Source: Capitulum mitella (taxonomy: Eukaryota; Arthropoda; Thecostraca; Pollicipedomorpha; Pollicipedidae). From it: DNA of 64,000 nucleotides. Where the stretch lies: contig CP099843.1 in the NCBI GenBank assembly GCA_030062745.1, forward strand, positions 4,527,001 to 4,591,000, given 5' to 3'. A model generated the notes under the pieces. That model did not search any database. It was given only the letters and a program-made list of their open reading frames with translations, and was not told where the DNA came from. Made by a program: the position numbers and the translations under genes. Positions 36,201-47,102 of the stretch are shown in pieces. How positions within the stretch are numbered: the stretch's first letter is position 1; the number at the start of each line of letters is the position of its first letter.

Positions 36201-38891
36201 CGTCGGCTGCACGACGTCGTGCTCGGCACGATGGTGCACAGAGAGTGCGGCCCGGCGCGCCCTGCGGCGCCGTGCATGGAGGGCGGGCGCTGCTCGAAGG
36301 GCTTTCCCAAGCCCTTCGCTGAGCGCACGGAGTGGGGCGACGACCAGCCGTACCCGCTGTACCGGCGGAGGGCGCCGGACGCCGGAGGCCAGCAGGGTGA
36401 GTACCGGGGTCGACTGGTCACCAACCAGTGGGTCGTGCCTCACTCGCCGTATCTGTCGCTGCGCTACGAGTGCCACATCAACGTGGAACTGTGCGCCTCC
36501 GTGGAGAGCGTCAAGTACCTCTTTAAGTACATCTATAAGGGGTCTGACCGGCAGATGGTGCGCACCGGCCGCGGCGACGGCGCCGCACGTAACGAAATAG
36601 CCGACTTTCAGGACCTGCGCTCCATCGGCTCCAGTGAGGCGTGCTGGCGTCTGTTCGGCTTTGACATGAGCGACCGGTCGCCGGCGGTTGTGGCGCTCCA
36701 GGTTCACCTGGAGGACCACCAGGTGGTCTTCTTTCAGCCGGGAGAGGAGCGCCGCGTGGTCGAGCGCGGTCCGAACAGGACCCCCCTGACGGCCTGGCTG
36801 GAGTACAACAGAGAGTCGGCCGCCGACGATCCAGGGTGCCTCGACCTGCTGTACGCCGGGTTTCCTCGCGCCTATCGCTGGGACGCCGGCCAAAAGCGCT
36901 GGATTAAGCGGCGAAACCAGCAGTCCGCACCGACCATCGGTCGCGTGGTGAGCGTGTCGCCGCGTCACGGAGACGTGTTTTACCTTCGAGTCCTGCTGCA
37001 CCACGTTCGCGGCGCGTCGAGTTTCGCCGACCTGCGCACCGTCGACGGGGCCGTGTGCGCCACCTACCTGGAGGCGTGCCGGCTGCGCGGCCTGCTGCAG
37101 GACGACGGCGAGTGGGACGCGGTGCTGCGTGACGCCAGTCACGCCCAAATGCCCGCGCAGATTCGGCAGCTGTTTGCCACGCTGCTGCTGTTCTGCGCCA
37201 TTGACAACCCGGAGGCTCTGTTCCTTCGTTACCGGGAGCCGATGGGCGAGGACGTGGTCCGCCAGCACCCGGGCGTCGGTGCTCCTCTGGTCGCGGCCGT
37301 GGTGCTGCTGGACATCGAGCAGCGGCTACAGCGCGCCGGCAAGGCGCTGTCCGACTTTGGCCTGCCTGGCGTCTCTGACGACGAACGTGCCGCCGCCGGC
37401 CGGCTGCAGGGCGCCGAGAGGGTGCGTCGTCTGCCGGCCGTCCTGCGGGAGGAGATCGACTTCGATCACGCCGCGCTCCACGAGCGGGTGGCCGAACGTC
37501 TCCCGGCGCTGCTCCCCTCCCAGCGCGCAGTGGTCGACACGGTGCTGGACGCCGTCAGGCAGCAGCGTCCCCTGGCGCTGTTCGTAGAGGCGCCCGGCGG
37601 AACGGGAAAGACGTTCACTTTTAACACCCTGCTGGCTGCCGTCCGCTGCGAGCAGCACGTGGCGCTGGCCGTGGCGTACAGCGGCATAGCCGCCACCCTC
37701 CTGGACAACGGGCGCACGTTTCACTCCCGTTTTAAGGCGCCGCTGAACGTGCGCAGCACGTCGACCTGCGCCATCACCGCGCAGAGCCCGCTGGCCGACC
37801 TCATTCGGCAGTGCCGGCTGATCGTGTGGGACGAGGCGCCCATGGCACACCGGCACCTGCTGGAGGCGCTGGACAGGACGCTGCGCGACCTCGTTGGCTC
37901 CGAGCTGCCGTTCGGTGGCAAGGTGCTGGTGCTGGGCGGCGATTTCCGCCAGATCTTGCCGGTCGTCAGGCGCGGGTCGCGTGCTCAGATCGTGGACGCC
38001 TGCATCAGTCGCTCGCCGCTGTGGCGCCACTTCCAGGTGCTGCAGCTGCAGGAGAACATGCGCGCTCGACGTGCGGGCCACCTGCGCGACGAGGCAGAGC
38101 AGTTTGCCGGCTGGCTGCTCCGGCTGGGCAGCGGCCAGCTGGAGACGGACGACGACGGCACCGTCCGGCGGCCGGACGAGCTGGTGATGGAGGTCGGCCT
38201 GGCCACGGTGATCGGCTGGGTTTTTCCTGATCTGGCGGCGCGGCACGGCGACGCCGAGTGGATGGCATCGCGAGCCGTCCTGGCGCCTAAAAACGCCGTC
38301 GTCGATGACGTCAACGACGCCGTGACCGACCTGTTCCCCGGGGAGGTCAGCCACTGCCTGAGCGCCGACGCCACGGTGGATGCGACCGAGGCGCTGCAGA
38401 TACCTCAGGAGTACCTGAACACTCTGTGCGTGCCCGGTCTGCCGCCGCACCATCTGCGCCTGAAGCGCGGCATGCCGGTCGTTCTGCTGCGCAACATCAG
38501 TCCCGCCGACGGCTTGTGTAACGGCACGCGTCTGCTGGTGCGACGCGTCATCGGCGGTCGTCTTCTGGAGGTCGCCATTGCCGGCGGACCTCGCGCTGGC
38601 CGGGTGGCGCTGATACCGCGCATAACGCTGCAGCCGGCCGACGGCCTGTTCCCGTTTCAGTGGCAGAGGCGACAGTTTCCGGTCCGCGTGGCGTTTGCCA
38701 TGACCATCAACAAGGCTCAGGGGCAGACGTTTCAGCGGGTAGCCGTTTATCTGGACGAGCCGGTGTTCTGTCACGGCCAGCTGTACGTGGCGGCATCGCG
38801 CGTCGGCAGCGTGCACGACCTGCGGTTTGCCCTGCCGCGCCAGGCCGGCGGCCGGACGAGCAACGTGGTGTACACGGAGGTGCTGCAGTGA
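33250..38891 (+). CDS. Helitron Rep/helicase transposase (RepHel), three exons
   Basis: Predicted protein of about 1521 residues for rolling-circle transposition: the Rep part nicks and joins single strands, the helicase unwinds. Exons 33250-34757, 35178-35425 and 36082-38891 join in phase; introns begin GT and end AG (420 and 656 bp). Order: a charged basic N-terminus; a cysteine finger (CAHCGALRW ... CCAGGKV, residues ~120-160); a Helitron-like N domain; the FVTMTANPKWPEI block (exon 2); the HUH motif PHSHILL across the second junction (~590); the two-tyrosine site KYLFKYIYKG (~725-735); and a PIF1-type SF1 helicase with Walker A GGTGKT (~1090), DEAP, GGDFRQILP, NKAQGQTF and VAASRVGS near the end. 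All key residues are present and no stop interrupts it. ATG 33250 is chosen because the inverted copy shares it and the upstream frame lacks an ATG. An upstream TTG at 33178 is in frame but unlikely. Confidence 0.93.
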
Positions 38892-41275
38892 GACGGTGCT
38901 CGCGCGTTTGCACGCGCGCGCCTCAGCTTCACCGCGGCAGCTGCCGGTACGCCACTTTGTGCGTTAGTCCGAGGCCGGGCGCTCTGGCCGGGTTGTCCGC
39001 TGGCCGTGGGCGCGGACGGCGTGCGAGCGTTGTCGCCGCGTGCATCGGGTCGGGGCCGAACGTCCGCTTCTCCCGACGGGCGGCGACCCGGTGAGTCGCC
39101 GGCTCCGCACGCCCTGGCGATGTCGTGGCCGAGCGCGGCGCCAGCAGGGAGCCGCCGCCAGCCGCAGACGCTGGGAGCAGCGCCGCCGGACGGTCGCGGT
39201 GTCGTGTGAGGAATCGGCGCGCGCCGACTGTCGCTGCGGTCGCCGGCGATGGCGGCGTCGAGCAGACGCGGCCTGGGTGGCGCGCGGGCCAGCGGGCGCG
39301 AGCCGGAGCCGAAAGCGAGACGGCTGTTGCGTGGCAGCGATGCGGGCAGGCCGGGCTGCAGACGCCGGCGGTTCGGCGATCAGATCGGCGCTCGCGGCGT
39401 GTTTACGGTGCCTGGGGCCTGCGGCGCTTCGGCGCCATCCAGCGTGCGTTCGGCGCCGAGCAGGTGCGGAGTTCCGCCGGGAAGCCGGCCAGTCACCGGC
39501 TCGGCGACGCTGTCGAGGGCTGCGTTCTTCGGCGCTGGGGTGGCGCGTGGTTTCGTCGCTGTCGCGTTGGCGTGTCGCTCGGCTGGATGCGGGACGAACC
39601 TGGTCGGACACATCCACAGCCGGCTCCTGCGGCAGTCGGTCGGCGACGCCGCCGTTCCGGATCCGGCCGCCGTCAGCTGTCCGGCTGCAACGGCACGTCG
39701 ACAAAATGCCCGGACTCGGTCGACGGCCGGTCGGTCTCGGCGGCGCGCGCGCGGTTGTCGTGCAGTGTGCATCGGGCAGTGTGCGACCACGGCGGAGCGA
39801 CTCGACCGCAGACGGCCACCGTCCGGGCAGGCTATCCGCACGTGACGTTACGGCTCGATTCTGCCGAGAGTCTTCGCCGTGCATCAGCTCCGCGTGCCGA
39901 ATGATCACTCGGCGTAAGCGTCGTCGCGTCGGGTGTTGTGCGGCGCCGTGTGCCCGGGAACCCGTTTCCGTCACTGTCAGTGTGGCATGCTTGGTGAGGA
40001 CGGCGAGCGGGCTCGGTGTGTTGGCGGGGCCGATCGGCGTGGGGCTCACTGAGTCGGCGGCGTCTTGAGTCAGGGGTTGCGCCGTTTTCCAGCAGGTTGG
40101 CTGCCGTGGCGTTCCAGTCGGCGGCCAGCGGCACCTGCCGTTTGCAGCGGGCGTCACCGAGCGGGCGTTCAGCGTCTTCGCGCCGCCAGGTACCTCTACG
40201 CAGCACCGTCAGGGAGCGTCGCTTTGCGACGGCCTGCAGTGTCGTCTCCGCCGCATCGCGCTGCCAGGGCAGCAGTGTCTGGTCACGGCGTCCTCCCGCT
40301 ATTGGAGACTCCGGCGGACTGTCGTCCGACTCGTCTCGCTTGACGTGCGGCGGCCGTCGCAGCCTCGCGTCCCCTCAGCCGGCCGGCATGCGCGCCCGTT
40401 GATCATCAGCGACGATCGGCAGACCGGAACCAGACACCTCCTTTGCCGACAGCTTACGCGCCATGTCGAGCGGCACCAGACAAGCCAGCAGCCGTGCCGA
40501 CAGCTCCGGGTCCTGCGCCCGTTGTCTCGTGGTGACGCAGAAACATCCGCTGGGCTCGGTCGATGTGATGGAATCGGCCGCGACGTGACAAACAGCCGGA
40601 GGATCTCGTGCGGCTTTGGTGCGATGGCGACGTTTCGCGGCCCCCTCTCCCCTCCCGTGCGTCTGACAGTGCCAGGCGTCCGGTGTGCAGGTCGGCGGAG
40701 CTTCCGGCGTCGCCGGCGTGACGCAGTCCGGGCCCGCAGGTACAACGCGTCTTTGTGCCGCGGCGGGGCGTGCACCGGCCGTCCGACAGGTCGGCTGGCG
40801 GCTGCAGGGCTCGTCTTTTCCTCCGCGCGCTCGAGGCACGGCGTTCCAGGTAGATATGCCGGGGCAACCTGACGCTTACACGGGGGAGGTGCTCTGACTC
40901 GTCGGCGGTCAACTCGTACTGTTGTATTTCAGGCAGACTGTCGACTGGGTGCAGGGGCGGCGGCATCGTGTGACAGTTTTTACAGCCTCTCCTCCGGGAG
41001 CGAGCAAATAGCGGGGAGTGGTGTGACCCGATGTGATTGAAATCAGCGCGACAGCTGAACGGTGCATAACGTAGATGGGTCGCACGGGCATGGAAGGGCA
41101 CTCCTGTCTACCTGTTCATGGGTAGGGGAACCAAAAAGCAGCGCGCGTTTTTGGCGTCCGCCGCTGCCGCCGCCCCCGACTGTGTGGTCCGCGTTGGGCT
41201 GCTCGCCAATCTCTCCCGCGCCGAGAGCAGAACAGCTGGTGGGTGACACGACCGCCGGCGCCCTGTCGCTCATCA
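38892..41275. other. GC-rich region downstream of RepHel, no recognised gene
   Basis: Very GC-rich DNA in which frames of 150-400 codons are open on both strands (plus 39040-40068, minus 38964-40157, minus 40454-41101). The translations are arginine-rich and match nothing I know. A phrase CKNCH and a following EYELTADESEHLPRV-like stretch on the minus strand near 40.9-41.0 kb could be a remnant of a coding sequence. No clear Helitron 3' end was found; a weak hairpin-like TCCGACAGGTCGG lies near 40787. This may be Helitron cargo, decayed helicase flank, or host DNA. Confidence 0.35.
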
Positions 41276-41279
41276 TCAC

Positions 41280-43530
41280 CGGCCGGACGAGGCGTCGGCA
41301 CGCCCGCCGGCGTCGGCGGGGCTCGGGTCCTGATAAGTCGCTATTTCGAAGCCGAGGTGGGTGACTCGCACCATCTGTCTGCCACACTCTTTATGGGGTA
41401 CAACCAAGGGGTGGCTGGCGCTCTCGCCGGAGGCGCATAGTTGTGCGTGTCTGTGGGGCTGGTAGCGCAGCAGACACGGACGGCGATAAGGGAATGACAC
41501 TCTGCGTTGTGATCGGCCCGGTGCCCCCAGCCTGCGCCTCTCGTCCCCGTTCGACACCGGTTCGCGGGTACGGCCGGCCATCAAGCCACTCCGTCGCGAC
41601 CAGCTGCGCCGGCACTGAGCTGAATCGACGTCCTCCTGTGCGTCGCAGTGCGGTTCGTCCATGGGTTGTCTTAGCTTCAGCTGGAAGACGCGCGGCGCGA
41701 TGTCCGGGCGGTCTTCCGGTGCTTGCGGGGGCGGCAGAGCGTCGGTGATCTCCGGCCACCTCGGGTTGGCGGTCACGGTGACGAAGGCGGTGGGCGCCAC
41801 CAAGTACCTGCTGTGGCGCACGACGAAGGTGTGTGGCAGAATGACGCGGCGGCCGACGGCGGGTGCGTCGCCGGCAGGACCTCCCGCGCCGTTGTCGGCC
41901 GCCATGGCGTCGCAGACGTGCTGGTAGAGGTCCGCGCGTATCTGGCCTTGGTGGTTGGCCAGGTACATCAGGCGTTGGCACTCGACACGTGCAAACGCCA
42001 TGCAGACGTACTCTTGGAAGAGTCTGCACGCGCGGAGAAGACTGTCGTCCAGGTGTGGGCGTACCTGCAGGCGGTGGGCGGCGTACTGCATGGCGGTGAT
42101 CTTGCGCGGTGCGCCGCCGCCGTCCTGCTGTGCGTGACGGAGACCGGCGTGCCAGCCGTCCGTCCCGTACGGGAAGAGCAAGACGAAGTGGAGAGGCTCG
42201 AAAGCCCGATGCCCTTCGTCGATGGCCACCAGGTTGGGGCCGTCGGCGCCTCCTCTTCGTCGGAGCACAATGTCCTGGTGCGCTGGCTCGTCGTCGATGA
42301 GCACAGCCACCTCCCTCAGCCCCTCGGCGGCGTTGTAGCGGCGCCGGTGCTGGTCGGCAGGGCGGGCCTCGGCACTGATCACCAGCCGCCTCTGCTCGAC
42401 GTCGCGGTCCAGGACCTCGCAGGCCATGATGAAATCCTGGATCCACGGGTTGGTCTGGCGCAACAGCACCTGCAGCTCCATGAGCTGCTGGCGCAGGCAG
42501 CGCTGCACGGCGACGGGCGTCGACGCCGGCAGCCGCGCGTGGCCCAGCCGGACGTCGGCCTCGGTCTCCGGGTCCTCGCACTGCGGGTCGTGGATGTACA
42601 GCTGCAGGAACGTGGGCGGTCGTCCGTCCTCGGGTCGCAGCGGGCCCAGCCGGTGATACAGTCTATCCTGGATGACCACCGAGGGCGCGTAGCCTCCGCC
42701 GGGCGGTCGGACCTCGCGCACGGTCTGGGAGGCGATGGCTAGCGTCGAGTTGAGTCGACGGGCGTGGGCGCGGAAGGTCTTGGCCTCGACACTGTCAGCG
42801 GTCCAGAGGTCGCGCAGCGTGGCCGGTGGTTCCGGCAGCGGCTCCAGCAGCACCTTGCCGCCGGCGCAGCACAGCGTGGCGCGCTCGGCGGGCCAGCGCA
42901 GGGCACCGCAGTGCGCGCACGGCCTGTCCATGCGGCCGGCGTCGCGTGCCGGCACGGCTTGCCGGCCGGCGAGAACCTCGTCGGGCTGCCGTGCCGCCGG
43001 TGCGGGCCGTCCTTGGCGTGCGGCATCCCTCACTCGCCTGCGGTGTTCCCGGTCACGCTCGAGCACCATTGGGTCCTCGCGACGACGCTGCTCGCGCTCC
43101 CGATCGGCATACTGTTCATCACGGCGCGCGTCTCTCAGTCTAGCGGCGTCGGCCTCCCTTACCTCGACGTCCGCGGCACGGGCCACTCGTCGGCGCTCCA
43201 GTTCGGCGGCTCGCTCGGCCTCGTTCAGGGCCTCGCGTCGCATCCGGGCCTGCTCGGCGGCCTGCGCCTGTCAGCCGCGCTCGGCCGGCGCCTCATCGCG
43301 AGCGTAACACAAATCCACTTCGGGCGCAATACACTTTCACAGTACACACACTCGATAATTTCACCCAAAACGCTTGTAGTCCAGGAAGTCTAAATCGGCC
43401 AGAACACACACAGCACAACACGTATCAGACGAATGGCTTATTTTTTCAATGCGCCACGTATGTAAATCGCGCAAATGCAAAGAAATCAGGTGTTCCGTCA
43501 TGTTTTTTTCCTGAGCACTGCTCAAGAAAT
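41280..43530 (-). pseudogene. Broken inverted copy of the Helitron transposase
   Basis: From about 43305 down to 41.85 kb the minus strand is nearly identical to exon 1 of the intact gene, including its upstream region to about 43530. One base is missing shortly after the shared ATG (near 43270), a frameshift. The long frame restarts at 43243. After the VILPHTF block the sequence jumps into the exon 2 homologue (TANPRWPEITDAL) without the intron; a deletion is a better reading than splicing, since flanking residues are lost too. Beyond EDVDS it is patchy: LRYQPH, GRQMVR and EIATYQDP are recognisable, then homology stops. HUH and helicase motifs are absent. Confidence 0.88.
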
Positions 43531-44493
43531 TACACAACGAGACGCTGTTCGGCCTGCCTGTTGCGTCCCTTCAAAGTTTTCTTTATCCCCATCTCCGCTG
43601 CGTCCTGGAGCCAGGACTGCGGCAGATGCCGCTTAGCCAAACTCGATGCTTCTCCATGACACGTGCCATCGTTCTATTAGGTGTACCTGCGCTATCCCGA
43701 ATTTGTAGGGTTAGAGCCTATTGCAACAGATGTCTCCTGAAAGTTGACGTGAAAGTTTATTTCTGAAGGATACTTTGGAAGGCAGTCATGTTGTAGGGAT
43801 CTCCTGTGTTAAGGAGGATGACAGTTCTCCGAACGTGTCCAGCATCAGATGGATCGAGTCGGTTTCGAACATTCTGGAACAAAAGGTTTACGAGGTAAAG
43901 TGTACAGCACCATCCAACAAGCCGATGACAGACAGGATCGACGGTAGGCTCGAGGAGGTAGAGATAAATATTGTTCTCGAGACACTTCAGCACGAGCGGA
44001 TGTTGAGTCATCACGGACAGACGCTTTCCTCCCATCTTGACGCCTTATGGAACGGCAACGTTCCTTTGGGTCTCGACGTCTCACAGTGCTTCCCGTGCAG
44101 AAAAGCGAATTTCTCTGTCGACTGGCGTTGGGAAACGCGGGCCCTGCGATCGCAACGCGAGCGTGCTAACCGGTTCTCGTCATCATTCTCTGCTGTCGAT
44201 TCTGGTGCTAGGTACAACTGTTGCATGTGTTCCTTCGCAATGCGCATTAGTGCGATTTTCATGCATGTAAAGCTTACCAAACGGGCATCGGAAAGTGATG
44301 TGTATGTCGCTGCGTTTGTCGCCACGGGGAGAGTGAGGTACGCTGAAGCACAGTTTGGCGAGGCAAGGTTCGAACAGAGCTATTTGAGCCCAAGATTTTG
44401 TTTTGTCCGTTGGGCCGGGTGGTGGCGAAAGAGAGCACATTTTATTTCATTTCTGAACGCTGCACGCACGCAGTGATTTCTTACTCCGCTGAG
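43531..44493. other. Region with unassigned frames
   Basis: Two frames overlap: plus 43775-44476 (no ATG at its start) and minus 43757-44035 (92 codons), whose stop overlaps an AATAAA on the minus strand. Neither resembles a known protein. The AATAAA suggests the minus strand could be a 3' exon, but no upstream exon was found. Confidence 0.25.
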
Positions 44494-44700
44494 TGCCGCG
44501 ATCGGCAGCTCGGTTGGTAGACCGCTGGTCTCCCCGTCCTGGCAGGACGGATTCGAGTCGCCCCTGCGCGCTCGATGTTTGGCCCGCGGGTCAGCTGGCA
44601 ACTGGCCAAAAGAGGGTCAAACTGACACCACACGATGGTGTCGCACCCGTGGCGCCACCGGGCGAAACCCGCCGCTTGGCCCCAAATAAGACTGCGAACT
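44494..44700 (+). mobile_element. tRNA-derived SINE-like copy
   Basis: Starts with an A-box-like GGCAGCTCGGTTGGTAG and a B-box-like GGATTCGAGTCGC about 35 bp later, then a non-tRNA body with GTCAGCTGGCAACTGGCC and GGGTCAAACTGACACC. The same body occurs at 60.45-60.50 kb and partly at 15.70 kb. The stems of a functional tRNA do not close, so it is not called a tRNA gene. Confidence 0.5.
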
Positions 44701-45580
44701 ACTGATCCCAAAGTGCACCATGGCAATTGAATACCGAGTCGAATTGATAAGAAAAAGGGAAAGCAAAATACGAGAAGACTCTGCGCCATGGTGCTTGGCA
44801 CGGCCACGCGGCCACGACGCGACAGCTCAGTTGGAAATAACAATGTTGGCAAACTTTCGCAACCACCCAATCTGTGCCTCTGCTTTGAGCATGCCGGAGA
44901 TGTTTCTTTTTTTGCATCGGCGTAGTTTGCTCCGAACGGTGAGGAGGCTTCAAAAAAACCGGCAAAGGAGACGGATCTGCTGAGCTTGGAATTTATAGTT
45001 CAACAGGTCCGATGTTTTCGGTATTTGATATTTCGCGTTTCACACCTTTGTCGAGCTGAACGTTCCGAAATTTTGCAATATCCCAATAAAAGCCACAAGC
45101 AATTCGGCTATCATGGCACCGAAGTCACTTGTCGCCGACAGTTGTGCAGACATTCATTTGCATCGTGTCATTTTACCTCACTCTCCCTGATGCCGCATAT
45201 GCCATTGACGCGAGCATGTTCGCGTGGTATATGCGCCAGATGTGTGATGTTTCCTGTATTGTTCTTACATGTGTCATTCGTCGCAAAAAAATATATATAT
45301 GAAGGATGGCGTTAACGACATTACGCCGCCAGACAAATTAATATCTGAGTGTGTGTGACGGCGTTGGAAAATGAAATGGGCGAAAAAACAAAATGGCGAC
45401 GTCGACTTGGGTTGAGGTCATCACTGCACGACATTCCGGGATCCATGTGTTGGACGTGGATTTTTAGCCACTTCCACAAAACACAGCAAAACGGCCGAGG
45501 TAATGATCAGCGCCGTTAGACCGTGACGTTTGTCTGTTAGTCAAATGCACACCAGACGGTCCGCAAAAACCACGGTGCCG
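44701..45580. other. Intergenic, nothing recognised
   Basis: Short frames only. Lies between the SINE-like copy and the next Helitron pieces. Confidence 0.4.
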
Positions 45581-46178
45581 ACGAGCGCGAAGCGCGAGGA
45601 CCAAGTGGGCCAAGCCGACCAAACGCTGGCGGCTCCCGCTAGACTTTGTTTCAAACAAAAAACTAGATCACGCAAAGAGATTCGAACGCGCGGCACGTTA
45701 CTCCAGGTGCGAGGACGTAGGGGCAGACCAAACGGCCAAAGGTCGGCAGTTTCTACGGAAGAACGCAGCGCGATAGTCGAACATTATTGTCAGTGGCTCG
45801 AGCAGCTGCTACACTGCAGGCGGACTGAAGCACGCAGCGCGGTGGTTCAACGACCCTGGTGATCCAGGATCCAGCGAGGCCGGTCGGCAGGCCGGCCGCT
45901 GCCGCTAGCCGCTGCCGGCGATGCGATCCCGGGACGGCCCAGGGGTGAAATCGATCAGTTCTTCAGCCGAAACTTGATTGGAACGCGAATTTGAAGGCGC
46001 AAAGAGCTTTAAACGCGCGGCGCGGCAAACGGCCCAAAAAGCGATCGGGCAGTCACGCTTGCGCCTTGCGGAATGCGCGTGGAACCGGGGGCAAAAATTT
46101 CCGGACGGGTACAGGGGCGAGCGCGAAGCGCGAGGACTAGGGGGAGCCATGCCGGCCGACAGGTCGGCTGCTGCCGCG
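45581..46178 (+). mobile_element. Helitron 3'-end pieces in series
   Basis: Three 3' sub-termini follow one another on the plus strand. A decayed one ends CCGCTAG at 45639-45642, one with a GTCGGCAGGCCGGCC hairpin ends CTAG at 45905-45908, and a third has the GAGCGCGAAGCGCGAGGAC block and hairpin (46151-46168) but is cut at about 46178 before CTAG. The sub-terminal body between 45909 and 46100 matches 27.79-27.96 kb. Confidence 0.65.
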
Positions 46179-46199
46179 CCGGACCCGGCAGCGAAGGAC

Positions 46200-46343
46200 C
46201 AACCAAATTGAGATTGAGCGGGCCACCGTTGAAGAGCGCCGTCCACTAGCCCGTGAAGAAGAACGGCGGGCGGTTCTGGAGGCAACCGGAGGGAGACTCC
46301 AAGAGATTAGGAGGGCCATCCTGGGTGGCTTCAGACGGAATGT

Positions 46344-46345
<2 letters not shown>
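46200..46345 (+). pseudogene. Fragment of the short Helitron-associated basic ORF
   Basis: Matches the middle of the frame at 46665-46907: shared words include ERRAVLEA and LQEIRRAIL. It has no start codon and runs into the TA microsatellite at 46346. It is joined on its left to the truncated Helitron 3' end. Confidence 0.6.
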
Positions 46346-46403
<58 letters not shown>

Positions 46404-46420
46404 TATGTATATACACATAT
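46346..46420. repeat. (TA)n microsatellite
   Basis: About 52 bp of pure AT/TA dinucleotides followed by an impure TATA/CATA stretch. It separates two copies of the same Helitron-associated ORF piece. Confidence 0.95.
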
Positions 46421-46429
46421 ATACAATGC

Positions 46430-47102
46430 CGTTTTCATGCTACGAACAGCTTCCAATTATTTTTTTCCTTTATCGGCCCTTTGTTTTCTTCTTAGCGACT
46501 TCAAGTGAGCAGTGCTCAAGAAAAAAACGTGACGCAACACGTGATTTTTTTTTCGCATTTGCGCGATTTACATACGTGGCGCATTGAAAAAATAAACCAT
46601 TCGTCTGATACGTGTTGCGCTGTGCTCTGGACTTCCTGGATTACGAGCGTTTTTCGTTGAACAAATGAGACCACGTCGCACCACGGAAGAGAGGCGTCGG
46701 GCCCGGCGGCAAAGGGCCAACGAAATTCAGATTCAGCGGGCCGCTGCTGAAGAGCGCCGCCGACTGGCCCATGAACAAGAGCGACGGGCGGTCTTAGAGG
46801 CAGTCGGACGGAGGCTGCAAGAGATTAGAAGGGCCATCCTGGATGGCCTAAGACAGCAGCAGCAGACGGGTGAGCTGGACAACGCGCGCCCTTGGCACGG
46901 GGCGTAATATAATTTGAACACCATTTGGCTTTGTCGACTTCACGCAGCAAGGCGCTTCATGAAAGGAGATGAACTGAGACCAAACGAAAAGGACCAGAGG
47001 ACCACATCCACGGCAAATGTTTCCGGACGGGCACAGGGGCGAGCGCGAAGCGCGAGGACTAGGGGGAGCCACGCCGGCCGACAGGCCGGCTGCTCCCGCT
47101 AG
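46430..47102 (+). mobile_element. Short non-autonomous Helitron with upstream region and 3' end
   Basis: 46440-46660 matches the upstream region of the RepHel gene at 32.95-33.18 kb. An 80-codon frame follows, then the 3' sub-terminus GAGCGCGAAGCGCGAGGACT, the hairpin GGCCGACAGGCCGGC and CTAG at 47099-47102 followed by T. It looks like an internally deleted element that keeps the transposase promoter and a start codon. Its 5' terminus was not found. Confidence 0.7.
46665..46907 (+). CDS. 80-residue basic/charged ORF in Helitron derivative
   Basis: ATG frame of 80 codons placed where the transposase start lies in the full element. The product is rich in Arg, Glu and Ala (start MRPRRTTEERRRARRQRA), predicted helical or coiled, similar in character but not in sequence to the charged N-terminus of the intact transposase (MRRRPSAADRR). 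It may be the N-terminus of a second Helitron lineage left by an internal deletion. There is no cysteine finger, HUH or helicase motif, so no enzymatic role is expected. Expression is unknown. Confidence 0.4.
   Translation: MRPRRTTEERRRARRQRANEIQIQRAAAEERRRLAHEQERRAVLEAVGRRLQEIRRAILDGLRQQQQTGELDNARPWHGA

Noticed and set aside
37326..38816. 496-codon minus-strand frame opposite the helicase
   Set aside because: It is the GC-driven shadow of the RepHel gene; the plus strand carries all helicase motifs.
40779..40805. Helitron 3' hairpin downstream of RepHel
   Set aside because: The GACAGG core is there but the stem is weak and no CTAG end follows, so it cannot be called a terminus.
41391..42581. 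396-codon minus frame beside the broken transposase
   Set aside because: It is an out-of-frame shadow of the same copy, as shown by its match to the shadow frame at 33972-34949.
41723..42742. 339-codon plus-strand frame over the second transposase copy, and its twin at 33811-34746
   Set aside because: Both are antisense shadows of the same transposase exon and are similar to each other only because the copies are duplicates.
43757..44035. 92-codon minus frame with AATAAA at its stop
   Set aside because: No family resemblance and no upstream exon; the signal may be chance in AT-rich sequence.
44494..44570. Possible tRNA gene
   Set aside because: A and B boxes are recognisable but acceptor and anticodon stems do not pair, and a related copy exists at 60.4 kb; a SINE-like element is the better reading.
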